Positions 1 to 8,311 of a DNA stretch of 64,000 nt are shown here, piece by piece. The notes beneath the pieces are model-generated. The model was not told the DNA's origin and made no database searches. It worked only from the letters and a program-made list of their open reading frames with translations. The translations under genes were made by a program, and so were the position numbers. This stretch comes from Rhizohabitans arisaemae (GTDB taxonomy: Bacteria > Actinomycetota > Actinomycetes > Streptosporangiales > Streptosporangiaceae). The stretch spans positions 434,001 through 498,000 of the forward strand of contig NZ_BLRH01000029.1 in assembly GCF_025996515.1 (NCBI RefSeq). The letters run 5' to 3'. Within the stretch, counting starts at the first letter, position 1; each line of letters opens with the position of its first letter.

Positions 1-290
1 CCGATCGAGGGAACCCGCAGGCGCACCGGGTCGGCTACCTGCCCGTTCCAGGTGCCGCCCGCGCCGGTCTCGACACCGCCCCGGGGAACCCGACGATCGT
101 CATCGTCATCGCCCCCGTCGTCATCATCATCGTCGTCATCGGGGTCGTCGGCTTGAACTGCCGCGCTGAGCTGAGGGGCGCCGGTCGGTCCGGCGGCCTG
201 ACCGGCAGCCGCCTGCGGTACGCCGAAGGCGCCGATGCCGAGAATGACCGCGAGAGCGATCAGCATGCGCCGCCGTACTGTCAGAGCCAT
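1..290 (-). CDS. Secreted Asp-rich protein, N-terminus only (possible class F sortase)
   Basis: The gene starts at an ATG (288-290 complement) preceded by a good AGGAGG ribosome site and runs off the left edge after about 96 codons. An Arg-rich n-region (MALTVRRRM) and a hydrophobic core ending near AAAGQAAG form a signal peptide. Next come a long Asp-rich stretch (residues about 48-65), a VPRGGVETGAGG segment, and DPVRLRVPSI at the very edge. The last motif resembles the beginning of the catalytic domain of actinobacterial class F sortases, and GGV-TG-GG segments are common in such secreted proteins. The catalytic His/Cys/Arg would lie outside the window, so sortase is an inference; a sortase-associated secreted protein is the alternative. 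Confidence 0.6.
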   Translation of the reverse strand, partial: MALTVRRRMLIALAVILGIGAFGVPQAAAGQAAGPTGAPQLSAAVQADDPDDDDDDDDGGDDDDDRRVPRGGVETGAGGTWNGQVADPVRLRVPSI

Positions 291-587
291 ATGGCCCTCC
301 TGCATGTCATTCCACAGCCGATCTGCGGATGAAATCAGGATGTAAAGGGCGGATGATGTCGTAATGAGGTACTGGTGAGAGGTGTCTCATACCTTCGGCA
401 CGGACTCTCGCCAGGGCCGGCCCAGTGCTGCTCGCGCCTGCCAGGAAGTGCTCACCAGGCGTTTACCTAGATCAACCCAACGGGCGACTGCATAAGGCCA
501 TCGACTGACTACTTTAGGTGCCCGACCGATTGGATGATCGGTCCGGCGCTCGCTCCGAGGCGCCGTAAACGGAAGGACATACAGTCC

Positions 588-1145
588 GTGCGCAAACACC
601 TGCTCGTCAGCGTGGCAGTCGCCGTCGCGACCGCCACCGCGCTCACGGCGTCGTCGTCATCGGCCCATGCGGCAGCCCCGGACGAGGGCGCCTACAAGAT
701 CAAGGTCCTTCACTCGCAGAAGTGCCTGGACGTGGCGAGCTCCCCCGCGGGAGCGGGGGCGACGATCGTGCAGAACACCTGTGCCGGCAAGAACACCCAG
801 CGCTTCACCCTCGTCAAGGTCCTCGACCACGAGCCGTTCTACCGCATCAAGACCGCTGCGGGACTGTGCTGGACCCGTGACGGGGCCGAGAAGACCAACG
901 ACCTCGTCATCAGGCAGCAGACCTGCACCACCGACTTCCGCCAGCTCTTCCGGATCCACGCTCTCCACAAGTTCGACGACGTCGAGTACCAGGCCGTCTA
1001 CACCACCCGCCACCCTGCTCTGGTCGACAAGTGTCTCCACGTCTACGCCGTCGACTACAGCGATAATGTCGACCTCATCACCTATGACTGCAACGACCCG
1101 AGCACCGGCTACAAGAACGACGCCTTCACCTTCGTGCCCGCCTGA
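588..1145 (+). CDS. Secreted ricin-type beta-trefoil lectin domain protein
   Basis: The most likely start is the GTG at 588, about ten bases after a GGAAGGA ribosome site. The 185-residue product begins with a classical signal peptide (VRKHLLVSVAVAVATATAL, cleavage near AHAAAP). The mature part is about one beta-trefoil: repeated Q-x-[FW]-like elements and paired cysteines are visible (KCLDVAS, QNTCAGKNTQRFTL, QQTCTTDFRQLF, CNDPSTGYKNDAFTF). RICIN domains bind carbohydrate outside the cell. No catalytic domain is attached, so this is a stand-alone lectin or a carbohydrate-recognising structural protein. The gene is monocistronic and followed by a strong hairpin. Confidence 0.75.
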   Translation: MRKHLLVSVAVAVATATALTASSSSAHAAAPDEGAYKIKVLHSQKCLDVASSPAGAGATIVQNTCAGKNTQRFTLVKVLDHEPFYRIKTAAGLCWTRDGAEKTNDLVIRQQTCTTDFRQLFRIHALHKFDDVEYQAVYTTRHPALVDKCLHVYAVDYSDNVDLITYDCNDPSTGYKNDAFTFVPA

Positions 1146-1254
1146 TCGCCACGACCCGTCAGAGGTGAGCACGGGGCCGATGCCCGGGTCCCGCTCATGC
1201 CGACGACGGTGAACATCGAGCCCCTGGGGATCTCGACGATGTCGGTCAGACCCT

Positions 1255-1286
1255 CGCCGAGCCTCGGATCATTCCGAGGCTCGGCG
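1255..1286 (+). terminator. Perfect 14-bp stem hairpin terminator
   Basis: CGCCGAGCCTCGGA (1255-1268) and TCCGAGGCTCGGCG (1273-1286) form a perfect 14-bp stem with a four-base loop. It lies 110 bp after the lectin gene and before the convergent SMI1/KNR4 gene. There is no U-tract, as is common in high-GC actinobacteria. It could serve both strands. Confidence 0.7.
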
Positions 1287-1436
1287 CTACTTATGGCCGC
1301 ATAGTGGCCACGCCGCGCCGCTGTACGCCACTGGACACACCAGGAAGCCCGTGACCGGCGTCTCCTCTGGCCACCCGCTATGGCCCGGGGCATCTCGTCT
1401 CCCGCTCGATCACCGCCTCAAAGCCGTGCATCTTGG

Positions 1437-2009
1437 TCACCGTCCGGGTGTCGAGGCTGCGTTGTCCGCCTCCGAGTAGTAGTCGGCAAGCCTGCTTTCG
1501 ACCTGGTCGTTCATGAGGTCCCAGAAGGAACGGAAACGGATGGCCCCCGGCCACCAGCTCGCCAGGTGCCAGGCTTCCCATTCGCCTTCGGGAGTGGTGA
1601 CCCGTGGGTTGAGAAGGTACTGGCCGTCATCGAAATGACCGATGAGGAGCGTGTCCGGCAAGTACTCGGAGCGGAAATGAAGAGCTGGGTCCTGGCCGTC
1701 GCCATACGTGAAGTACTCCTCGTCGGGTACGTGGGCGAGGTCATCCCAGGGCTCGGCCGCGTGCGGGTCCAGATCCCGCAACCAGCCGATTTCGCCAACC
1801 GGTAGCAGGGTCTCCCCGCCCCATCCGTTGGCGGAACTCAGAAATGCCCGGTAGCTCGGCGGGAACCTGACACCGAGACGTTCTTCAACCTGTGCGATCT
1901 CGGCTTCGCTCGCGCCGGACGGGATGGGCTGGTTGACCTGCCCGAGGAGATCGGACCAAGAAGAACGAGAAGCATCGGAAGCGCTCATGACGGGGACCTT
2001 AATGGTCAC
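1437..2009 (-). CDS. SMI1/KNR4 family protein
   Basis: The product is up to 190 residues. The SMI1/KNR4 (SUKH) fold is indicated by IAQVEERLGVRFPPSYRAFL followed by SSANGW in the first third, then a Trp-rich acidic middle and FWDLMNDQV near the end. Bacterial SUKH proteins often act as immunity proteins to secreted or contact-delivered toxins, but no toxin is visible nearby, so the function is open. The start may be the GTG at 2009 or the ATG at 1988 (MSASDAS). The gene starts about 10-30 bp after the NUDIX gene on the same strand, which suggests co-transcription. Confidence 0.7.
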   Translation of the reverse strand: MTIKVPVMSASDASRSSWSDLLGQVNQPIPSGASEAEIAQVEERLGVRFPPSYRAFLSSANGWGGETLLPVGEIGWLRDLDPHAAEPWDDLAHVPDEEYFTYGDGQDPALHFRSEYLPDTLLIGHFDDGQYLLNPRVTTPEGEWEAWHLASWWPGAIRFRSFWDLMNDQVESRLADYYSEADNAASTPGR

Positions 2010-2019
2010 GACCGATGCT

Positions 2020-2496
2020 TCATCCGATATGCGGCAGGCCGGTCCCGCCTAGGTAGTGCTCGATCCGCATCCGCATCGAGCGGTCCATCTTGAGCGAGCC
2101 GATCTCATCGCGCGGCATCCAACGAACCTCGCGCGACTCGCCACTCGGCGTTGGCTCTCCGGAGATCAAGCGGCCCGTCAAGAGTAGGGAGAATTCCTGC
2201 CGGGCTTCGCCGTCGGAGGTGTAGAGGATCACGTGCCGGGGGTCGCTGTAGGTGCCCACAAGCCCGGTGATCTCGCACGTGATCCCGGTTTCCTCAAAGG
2301 TTTCACGTACGGCTGCCGCCGGAATCGACTCCCCCAGGTCGATGGCCCCGCCGGGAACGGCCCAGTTGCCGTTGTCGCTGCGCCGGATCATCAGTAGGTC
2401 CCCGGCCTGGTTGGTCACGATGACGTTGACCGAGGGGACGAGGCTGTTCGGTTGCGGGGCGTCCGGGTCGTCGTAGTAGTCGATGCGACGGCTCAC
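2020..2496 (-). CDS. NUDIX hydrolase
   Basis: A 158-residue single-domain NUDIX protein. The complete Nudix box (G-x5-E-x7-REUxEExGU) is present around residues 49-71, from GGAIDLGE to RETFEETGI, supplying the metal-binding glutamates that hydrolyse a nucleoside diphosphate linked to another group. The rest of the fold is recognisable (VNVIVTNQAGDLLMIRRS before the box, REVRWMPRDEI after it). Substrate cannot be deduced; MutT-like NTP or NDP-sugar hydrolysis are options. It is the first gene of a two-gene minus-strand unit with the SMI1/KNR4 gene. Confidence 0.85.
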   Translation of the reverse strand: MSRRIDYYDDPDAPQPNSLVPSVNVIVTNQAGDLLMIRRSDNGNWAVPGGAIDLGESIPAAAVRETFEETGITCEITGLVGTYSDPRHVILYTSDGEARQEFSLLLTGRLISGEPTPSGESREVRWMPRDEIGSLKMDRSMRMRIEHYLGGTGLPHIG

Positions 2497-2672
2497 AGCA
2501 GGCTCTCCCCTTCCCCACCACGCTCGGTGTAGGTGCCGACCATGTCCTCACCATGCACCATCCGAAGGCGGAAGACAGGCACGTTCCCGGCTTGAATGCC
2601 TACATGCGGGTGACTTGCCGTCCCCGGTCACCTTCGGCCCCGACTTTCGACAGCCGGACCCATGGCATGGAT

Positions 2673-3317
2673 TCAGCGCTCGACGGCGGCGCGAAAGGCG
2701 GGTAAGAACTTTGCGAGCTCGGCGGCACGAAAATTGGCGCCGAGCAGGAAACCCACTGTGCCGTTGTCGGCCCAGGCGCACGAGCCCGTCTCACTCTCGC
2801 CGACGATGAACCCGATACAGCGGGCATAGCCGCCGAACGACCCCGTGGCGACGGTGAACTCGCGGCTCAGTGAAAAGCCTCGCGCAATTTTCTCGAGCAT
2901 GCGATCGGCGGTCGGCACCTGCTGGTCCTCCCGGATAATCACGTCGTAACCGGTGAAGGTGAGGTTCCTGGTAAACGGCCAGCCTTTGGCCTTCTTGATC
3001 TCCTCGTATCGTGCCTGGACCACGTCCTGCACGGTGACATCCGGGCCATGGGGGTGCTCGGCCAGTAGTTCGTGGCGCTCGTTGAAGTGCCACATGGCGC
3101 TAAGGCGCACGGTCCCCACCTTCTGCGGTGGTGGGAGCACCAGACGGTGCACCTTGCCGGTGGGCGTGGGTGTCGCGGAGCCGCCACTCTTGACGGCCCC
3201 ACCTGATGATGACGGTGTGTTTGCGGCACACGCCGAAAGAGAGCTCAAGGCGAGCACCACCACCATCCCGGCGACCCAGCGGTGGCTGCTCGAAGGTGCC
3301 CGGCCCGGGCGCGGCAC
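2673..3317 (-). CDS. Putative lipoprotein of unknown function
   Basis: A hydrophobic segment (WVAGMVVVLALSSLSAC) ending in a lipobox (LSAC) marks a signal-peptidase-II substrate anchored to the outer face of the membrane. It is followed by a Ser/Thr/Pro/Gly-rich linker and a 165-residue domain with four cysteines' worth of little homology that I recognise. The frame stays open up to 3419, but that would put about 50 residues ahead of the hydrophobic core; a GTG near 3317 or 3350 gives a normal signal peptide. The conserved-looking stretch RYEEIKKAKGWPFTRN does not identify a family for me. The gene stands alone. Confidence 0.6.
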   Translation of the reverse strand: MPRPGRAPSSSHRWVAGMVVVLALSSLSACAANTPSSSGGAVKSGGSATPTPTGKVHRLVLPPPQKVGTVRLSAMWHFNERHELLAEHPHGPDVTVQDVVQARYEEIKKAKGWPFTRNLTFTGYDVIIREDQQVPTADRMLEKIARGFSLSREFTVATGSFGGYARCIGFIVGESETGSCAWADNGTVGFLLGANFRAAELAKFLPAFRAAVER

Positions 3318-3419
3318 TCGCTGAGATGAATGTGAAGCCAGGCGCACAGCCACGGATTCTTCATCAAGCGACACTCTTGCCCCACTTCTCACGTTGGCTT
3401 CGGGTACGCGGCTCGCCAT

Positions 3420-3755
3420 GAAGTTAGAGGACGGCGACGGATATCGACTTGTAGATCACTTGCGTCGGGTCGGCACAGCGGCAGCGCCGGTGATGTTCAG
3501 GCACGACGTCGTGGTGGCCGGCCCAGCCGACCGAGGGTGGTCCTCAACGGCGACAAAGACGACCAGGACACCAGGTGGTCGGCACGCGGTGGAGGGTTGA
3601 GCGGGGAATGGCACCACGGTGGGCGGCGAGACCAGACCATGACCGTCGTGTTTGTCTCGCGAATGCTGAGCCACGACTACACCTGGCGGCATGTGATGTC
3701 GCCGATAGGGCTGCACCGACCCCGAGGTCAGAGGCTCAGCAGCCGGTACGAACTG
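3420..3755. other. Gene-poor spacer between lipoprotein and tRNA-Arg
   Basis: About 335 bp with only short open frames that lack ribosome sites and recognisable products. It contains the divergent promoter region of the lipoprotein gene. I see no RNA gene or repeat in it. Confidence 0.4.
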
Positions 3756-3828
3756 TGCCCTCGGCATGATTCGAACATGCGACACCCGCTTTAGGAGAGC
3801 GGTGCTCTATCCCCTGAGCTACGAGGGC
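3756..3828 (-). tRNA. tRNA-Arg (anticodon CCT)
   Basis: A complete 73-nt cloverleaf on the minus strand. The 7-bp acceptor stem is GCCCTCG/CGAGGGC with discriminator A. The D-arm is GTAGCTCAGGGGATAGAGC. The anticodon stem CCGCT/AGCGG encloses the loop CTCCTAA, giving anticodon CCT, which reads AGG. The T-arm contains GTTCGAATC. The 3' CCA is not encoded. Confidence 0.95.
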
Positions 3829-4003
3829 AGGGAACTGCGGACAAGCTTAGCGAAACAAGGGTACTCGTTGGGCTCTCCCGGCGACACCTCGGGCTCGGTT
3901 GCCGTGGTCACCTAGGTCTAGCCAGGGGTAAAGGCCCGGTAAGTGCTTTCGCCGGGGCGTGGATCCCGCCGTACAGTCACCGAACGTGATCGGTGGGCGA
4001 CGC

Positions 4004-4438
4004 ATGAGGGTTCGGGCGCGGGGTACCGTGCGGCCTGGGGCTTTGGTGGTGGCGGTGGTGGCTCCGGCGTTTCTGGCGGGCTGGCTGCTCGTCGGTGAGC
4101 TCAACGGGTTGAGCGGCCGGACGCCCATCGGGGATCCCGTTACTCAGCCATATGAGACGACTTATCGGGCTTTTGGGCCGGTGGCGGTGCCTCCTCCGCC
4201 GCATTCGGACCGTCGGTACCGCGAGGCGGTACGGGGAAGATCGGAGAACGGACGGCACCGCGGGAGTGAGACCGTCGGGGTCGTGGTGACCTCAAGGCCG
4301 CCGAGGGGTACGAGAGCCCGACGAAGCCCCGAGCCGAAGGCGACCGAGGTTTCGGAGAGCGTGGTGGTCTGCCCGGAGGAGTGGCGGGAGAGCTGGCTCT
4401 GGGAGATATGCCTGGAGCAGGCCGATCACCAAAACTAG
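4004..4438 (+). CDS. Small membrane-anchored or secreted hypothetical protein
   Basis: About 144 residues from the ATG at 4004 (an upstream GTG at 3986 is possible). An Arg-rich start (MRVRARGTVRPG) is followed by one hydrophobic segment (ALVVAVVAPAFLAGWLLVGEL) that would act as a signal anchor. The remainder is a basic, Pro/Arg-rich low-complexity region and an acidic, Trp-containing end with two cysteines (VVVCPEEWRESWLWEICLEQ). No family is recognised. It precedes the VanY-like peptidase by about 110 bp on the same strand. Confidence 0.45.
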   Translation: MRVRARGTVRPGALVVAVVAPAFLAGWLLVGELNGLSGRTPIGDPVTQPYETTYRAFGPVAVPPPPHSDRRYREAVRGRSENGRHRGSETVGVVVTSRPPRGTRARRSPEPKATEVSESVVVCPEEWRESWLWEICLEQADHQN

Positions 4439-4549
4439 GAGGCATTTCGGGCATAACGGGTCGGATGACTCTACCCACGCACCCCTGGACCTGTAGTAAC
4501 GTGCGTGGCTGGCTTAGGTCACAGGTTCGCAAACAGAGGAGTTCTCACT

Positions 4550-5605
4550 GTGCCATCTCCTCGATCAGCCGGTCTGATCGCGGTCTTCATGGCGATGATC
4601 TGGCTTGTGACGGGCGTGGCGGACGGTACGGCGAGGGCGACGGCAGACCCCACCAACCTGACCGAGCTGCGCCGGGAGGCCGAGAAGCACGCCAAGGCGA
4701 TCGAGCTTGCGACCAAGGCGTTGGAACAGCGGCAGGCGAAGCTGAAGGTCGCGCAGCAGGAGCTCAGCCGCAAGCTCAAGGACCTTCAGGCGGCGGACGG
4801 TGCGCTGGCCGAGGCACGTCGGCCGCTGGCCGAGTTGATCGGCGTCTACTATCAGCAGCCCATAGCGAGCAACCTCGTGCCCTTCCTGTTCGCCGAACGC
4901 GGTGCGGAGAGCCTGCAGACGCTTAGTGACCTCAACTATCTCGCGCTGGCGAGGCAGAGTCTGGCCGACAAGGCGGGCTTGCTGCTCAAGCAGCGGGAGG
5001 CGCTGGTGGTGCAGGCCCAGGAGCTGCGGGCCGGCAATCTTCTGGCGGAAGCCCAGATCGCGGTGGAGATCGAGACCTTGAAGGAGAGATCCGCGAAGGT
5101 CGTGAAGGCGCTCACCCAGGCGCTGGTCAAGCTCGGTATCAAGATCGACAGGGTGGACCGTGCGGCGCTCGTCTGCGATCCGACGAAGGTACGCGACGCG
5201 GAACAGTATCCGAACGGGTTGCTCCCGTCCTCGTATCTCTGCCCGCTCACCCAGTCGGGTGAGCGGCTCCGGGCGGACGCGGCGATCGCCTTCATCAGCC
5301 TGAACGAGGCGTACAAGCAGCGTTTCGGCGCGCCGATCTGTGTGACCGACAGCTATCGCAGCCTCCCGGAACAGCAGGCGGTCTACTACTCCCGGCCGGG
5401 GCTCGCCGCCGTTCCCGGACGGAGCAACCACGGGCTGGGACTCGCGGTGGACCTCTGCGGCGGGGTGCAGAACTTCAGGTCCGTGCAGTTCAACTGGCTG
5501 GAGCAGAACGGCCGGAGGTACGGCTGGATCCACCCGGACTGGGCTAAGAGGAGCCCCTTCGAGCCGTGGCACTGGGAGTACGAGCCGAAGACCCCGCTGA
5601 CGTAG
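4550..5605 (+). CDS. D-alanyl-D-alanine carboxypeptidase, M15B (VanY) family
   Basis: The GTG at 4550 follows AGAGGAG at a suitable distance and gives a 351-residue protein. It starts with a signal peptide (LIAVFMAMIWLVTGVA), continues with about 170 residues of coiled coil rich in Ala, Lys, Glu and Leu, and ends with an M15B peptidase domain. Metal-site motifs are visible: TDSYRSLPEQQ, SNHGLGLAVDLCG (S-x-H-x-x-G-x-A-x-D) and EPWHWEY near the C-terminus. These enzymes trim the terminal D-Ala of peptidoglycan stem peptides outside the membrane. The coiled coil presumably extends or oligomerises the enzyme at the wall. Its last 62 bp overlap the convergent gene on the other strand. Confidence 0.85.
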   Translation: MPSPRSAGLIAVFMAMIWLVTGVADGTARATADPTNLTELRREAEKHAKAIELATKALEQRQAKLKVAQQELSRKLKDLQAADGALAEARRPLAELIGVYYQQPIASNLVPFLFAERGAESLQTLSDLNYLALARQSLADKAGLLLKQREALVVQAQELRAGNLLAEAQIAVEIETLKERSAKVVKALTQALVKLGIKIDRVDRAALVCDPTKVRDAEQYPNGLLPSSYLCPLTQSGERLRADAAIAFISLNEAYKQRFGAPICVTDSYRSLPEQQAVYYSRPGLAAVPGRSNHGLGLAVDLCGGVQNFRSVQFNWLEQNGRRYGWIHPDWAKRSPFEPWHWEYEPKTPLT

Positions 5606-7085
5606 CGCCGACGGGGCCTTGGGCGAATCGGCGGAGCAGGTTGAGCGTGGCGCGCCGGGTGAACGCCGCGGCGGCGTGGGTGACACCGTGCCCGCACGCT
5701 CGGCCGCGCATCGCACACACCCAGCGCATCGTTCCGGAGGCGAACACCGCCGAGCCGGCGGCGGTCCGGTAGTAGGTGCTGTGCGCGAGGGTCTCCCGGT
5801 CCCCGCAGCGCAGGGGTGACTCGGCGAGCACCGTCAGCGACTCCGGAATCGGGTAGCCCGGCATGATCTTGTCGGTCTCCACCCCGGCCATGCCGGGGAA
5901 GGCGGTCCCCCGGCGCACCCCGGTGCCCGAGAAGATCCAGTGATCCGGACGGCGGACGACGTACGGCGCTTCCGCGGGGAAGCAGTCGTACATCGGCCCG
6001 ACCAGCGAACTCTCGGGGTCGGCGGCGGGGAAGGCGCGCCAGAGCGCGGTCACCTCGGTGTTGCGTTCACCGAACAGAGGATCTTCGCCCGCGTCTTTGT
6101 AGCAGACGACCAGCCGGCCGTTCTCCTCGAATCTGATCCGCCAGTAGACCGCGTTGGCACCGAGGAACGCGAGGTTAGTTCCTTGATCGCGGGCCTGGGT
6201 GACGTGGCGCCGCATCCCGGCGGACCAGTACTCGTCGTGGCCGAGGGAGATCAGCGCCCTCGCCCCGTCAAGCGGCCGGCGGTCGAGGTCATGGCTGGTG
6301 AGATAGGCGAGCGCCACGCCGCTCCGCTCGGCCGTCTCGATGGCGGCGCGCTCGAAGGAGAGGAAGAGCCGGGCACCGTTGGTGTCGTACGGACGGTTGA
6401 AGCTCACCGCGCGAGAACGATTGGCGAAGTCGCTCCGCCCGCCCGGACCCTCGTACAGGCTCCGCCCACCCCAGGTGTTGTACGCCTGCCAGGTGGTGGT
6501 CGCATTGACGATCACCACCTTTCCGGCCACCTCGGCGCTGCGCACGGTGATCGGGACATAGCGCTGGGCCCCGGTGGACGCGTCCAGCCGGAGCAGGTAG
6601 CTGCCCTCCGGCCAGCCCGCGGTGTCGACGGTGAGGGAAGGCCGCCAATGCTCGGCCGTGATCGTTTGAGTGGACTCGATGAGCTTCGGGGCGTCCTGAA
6701 CCATGCCGGGGGTCGGTGCGGACCGCCAGACCCGCCGGGCGCCGGCACCGCCGTACCAGCCGATGCGGAACGCGTGGACCACGAAGCGGGGTGCTCGGGT
6801 GGAGACCAGGAGCCGGAACGGCTCGCCCGGCAGCACGCTCACCCGGTCCGCGTAGCCCGCGATCTCGTCGTCGCCACCGAGCTTGGAGATCTGCCAGCCT
6901 CGATCACCGGCCTGTGCGTTCTCCCGGACCGTCCACGAGGCCGCCGGGGTCGCGGGAGCGACCGGGGCGGCCTGGACGGCGGCCTGCGGGGACGCAGGAG
7001 CGGTGCCGGTGTCGCCCTGGCAGCCGCCGAGGGCCGTGACGAGTATCGCCACCACTGTGGCCAATCGCAGGCTTCGATGAGGCAC
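5544..7085 (-). CDS. Lipoprotein with N,N-dimethylformamidase beta-subunit-like domain
   Basis: A 513-residue product from a GTG start. The N-terminus is a lipoprotein signal (MPHRSLRLATVVAILVTALGGC). After a Pro/Ala linker, the body matches the large N,N-dimethylformamidase-like C-terminal domain: WTVRENAQAGDRGWQISK, FRIGWYGGAGARRVW, TWQAYNTWGGRSLY, SFNRPYDTNGARLFLSFE, YLTSHDLDRRP and SLGHDEYWSAGMR. In well-studied relatives this domain carries amidohydrolase or structural functions; in actinomycetes the lipoprotein form has no known substrate. The 3' end overlaps vanY by 62 bp tail to tail, and the C-terminal 30 residues are low complexity. Confidence 0.75.
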   Translation of the reverse strand: MPHRSLRLATVVAILVTALGGCQGDTGTAPASPQAAVQAAPVAPATPAASWTVRENAQAGDRGWQISKLGGDDEIAGYADRVSVLPGEPFRLLVSTRAPRFVVHAFRIGWYGGAGARRVWRSAPTPGMVQDAPKLIESTQTITAEHWRPSLTVDTAGWPEGSYLLRLDASTGAQRYVPITVRSAEVAGKVVIVNATTTWQAYNTWGGRSLYEGPGGRSDFANRSRAVSFNRPYDTNGARLFLSFERAAIETAERSGVALAYLTSHDLDRRPLDGARALISLGHDEYWSAGMRRHVTQARDQGTNLAFLGANAVYWRIRFEENGRLVVCYKDAGEDPLFGERNTEVTALWRAFPAADPESSLVGPMYDCFPAEAPYVVRRPDHWIFSGTGVRRGTAFPGMAGVETDKIMPGYPIPESLTVLAESPLRCGDRETLAHSTYYRTAAGSAVFASGTMRWVCAMRGRACGHGVTHAAAAFTRRATLNLLRRFAQGPVGATSAGSSARTPSATARRGSS

Positions 7086-7147
7086 AAACGACGATTGTGC
7101 CTGGTCAGCGAGTGGAAGGACCGGATTGGCGGCGATCGATCACCCTG

Positions 7148-7549
7148 TCAGGTGACCGGTTGGACCTCGGAGGCGCAGTGAGCGCAGCGCCGGGCGGCCT
7201 TGGGAATCTCGGAGAGGCATTCGGGACACTCCCGGTGCACCGACTCCTCCTGCTTGCTGAACCGGGTGGTGAGGTGCTGGTACGGCTTCACCACGAGGAA
7301 GTACACCACCGCGGCGACGATGAGGAAGGAGATGAGGGCGTTGAGGAAGTTGCCGTAGGCGATCGTGGACGACCCGACCGTCACCTGAAGCTTGGAGAAG
7401 TCCGGCTTCCCGCCGATCGCGGCGATCAGCGGGGTGAGGACATCCTTCACAAACGAGTTCACGATCGTGGTGAAGGCGGCTCCGATGACCACGGCGACGG
7501 CGAGGTCGATGACATTCCCTCGCAGGAGGAACTTCTTGAACCCACTCAT
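7148..7549 (-). CDS. mscL: Large-conductance mechanosensitive channel MscL
   Basis: MscL opens a wide pore under membrane tension and protects against hypo-osmotic shock. TM1 (KKFLLRGNVIDLAVAVVIGAAFTTIVNSFV) carries the characteristic GNVIDLAVAVVIG motif, and TM2 is FLNALISFLIVAAVVYFLVV. The C-terminus adds a zinc-ribbon-like CPEC...CAHC pair, a frequent actinobacterial extension. The start is uncertain: MSGFKKF at 7549 begins directly before TM1, but in-frame ATGs at 7555, 7576 and 7585 and a GTG at 7654 exist. Confidence 0.93.
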   Translation of the reverse strand: MSGFKKFLLRGNVIDLAVAVVIGAAFTTIVNSFVKDVLTPLIAAIGGKPDFSKLQVTVGSSTIAYGNFLNALISFLIVAAVVYFLVVKPYQHLTTRFSKQEESVHRECPECLSEIPKAARRCAHCASEVQPVT

Positions 7550-7693
7550 GCCCATCCCTTTGCGAAGGACCTGCATCTGTGCCATGCCCGAGGCACGCGG
7601 CCCCTTGTCCTTCTCATCACGTTCACCCATGGGAGTCCCAACGCCGTTGTGCATTCGATTGACTTAGGGTAATCGTCTCTCGACGTCCGGGAG

Positions 7694-8299
7694 TCATTCC
7701 CGTCTGTGTACGGTCAGCGACAGCCGAGCCCGGGTCTGCGCGTGGGCCAGGCGGGCGGCCTGATCCGAGGTGACCGCCAGGACGACCAGCGCACCGTCTC
7801 CGCCGCCCGGCCGTGCCGGTGCGGGCACGGCGAGCACCGGCACGTCTCGGGCGACTCCGGAGGCCGTGTCGGATTCGGGTGACACGGCGAGCACGTCGAT
7901 GCGGTCTCCGGAGGTGACCAGGTGTGCCGCGTCCGCGTCGGCGATCCGCACCGGCGCCGCGACCAGCCCGGAGCCGGAGCCGGTGAGCATGCCCGGCCCG
8001 AGCAGCCGGGCGTCGGTGAGCGGTTCACCCCGCCGCATCGGGCCGGAGAGGACCCGCCCGTGCACGGACGCGGCCGAGCGCAGGGCCCCGTCGGGTACGG
8101 CCTGGGGCGGATACCCGACGAGGACCAGGTCGCCGTCGCTCAGGGCTCCGCCGCGCAGGTCACGGCTCGCCACGAGGACGGGTACGGGCTCCGCCGACTC
8201 CGGCCGCAGGGCCAGGATGACCGAGGCCGTCGCCGCCGCGGCGAGTAGGGCCGCGACGAATCGCCGGCGACGGGCGAAGGCACGGCGGAGCGCACGCAT
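7694..8299 (-). CDS. SAF-domain protein, CpaB/RcpC-like
   Basis: About 201 residues. An Arg-rich N-terminus and a single membrane segment (FVAALLAAAATASVILAL) are followed by a SAF domain: VPVLVASRDLRGGALSDGDL, then GRVLSGPMRRGEPLTDARLL. SAF proteins of the CpaB type assist Flp/Tad pilus assembly, but no other tad genes are present here. The ATG at 8299 has a GAGGG ribosome site; a GTG at 8305 is the alternative. The start lies about a dozen bases after the MTA phosphorylase stop, so the two are probably co-transcribed. Confidence 0.8.
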   Translation of the reverse strand: MRALRRAFARRRRFVAALLAAAATASVILALRPESAEPVPVLVASRDLRGGALSDGDLVLVGYPPQAVPDGALRSAASVHGRVLSGPMRRGEPLTDARLLGPGMLTGSGSGLVAAPVRIADADAAHLVTSGDRIDVLAVSPESDTASGVARDVPVLAVPAPARPGGGDGALVVLAVTSDQAARLAHAQTRARLSLTVHRRE

Positions 8300-8311
8300 G
8301 TCCACCCTCGG

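Noticed and set aside
7694-8299. SAF protein as part of a Tad pilus operon
   Set aside because: No tad, flp or prepilin peptidase genes are adjacent, so only the domain assignment is kept.
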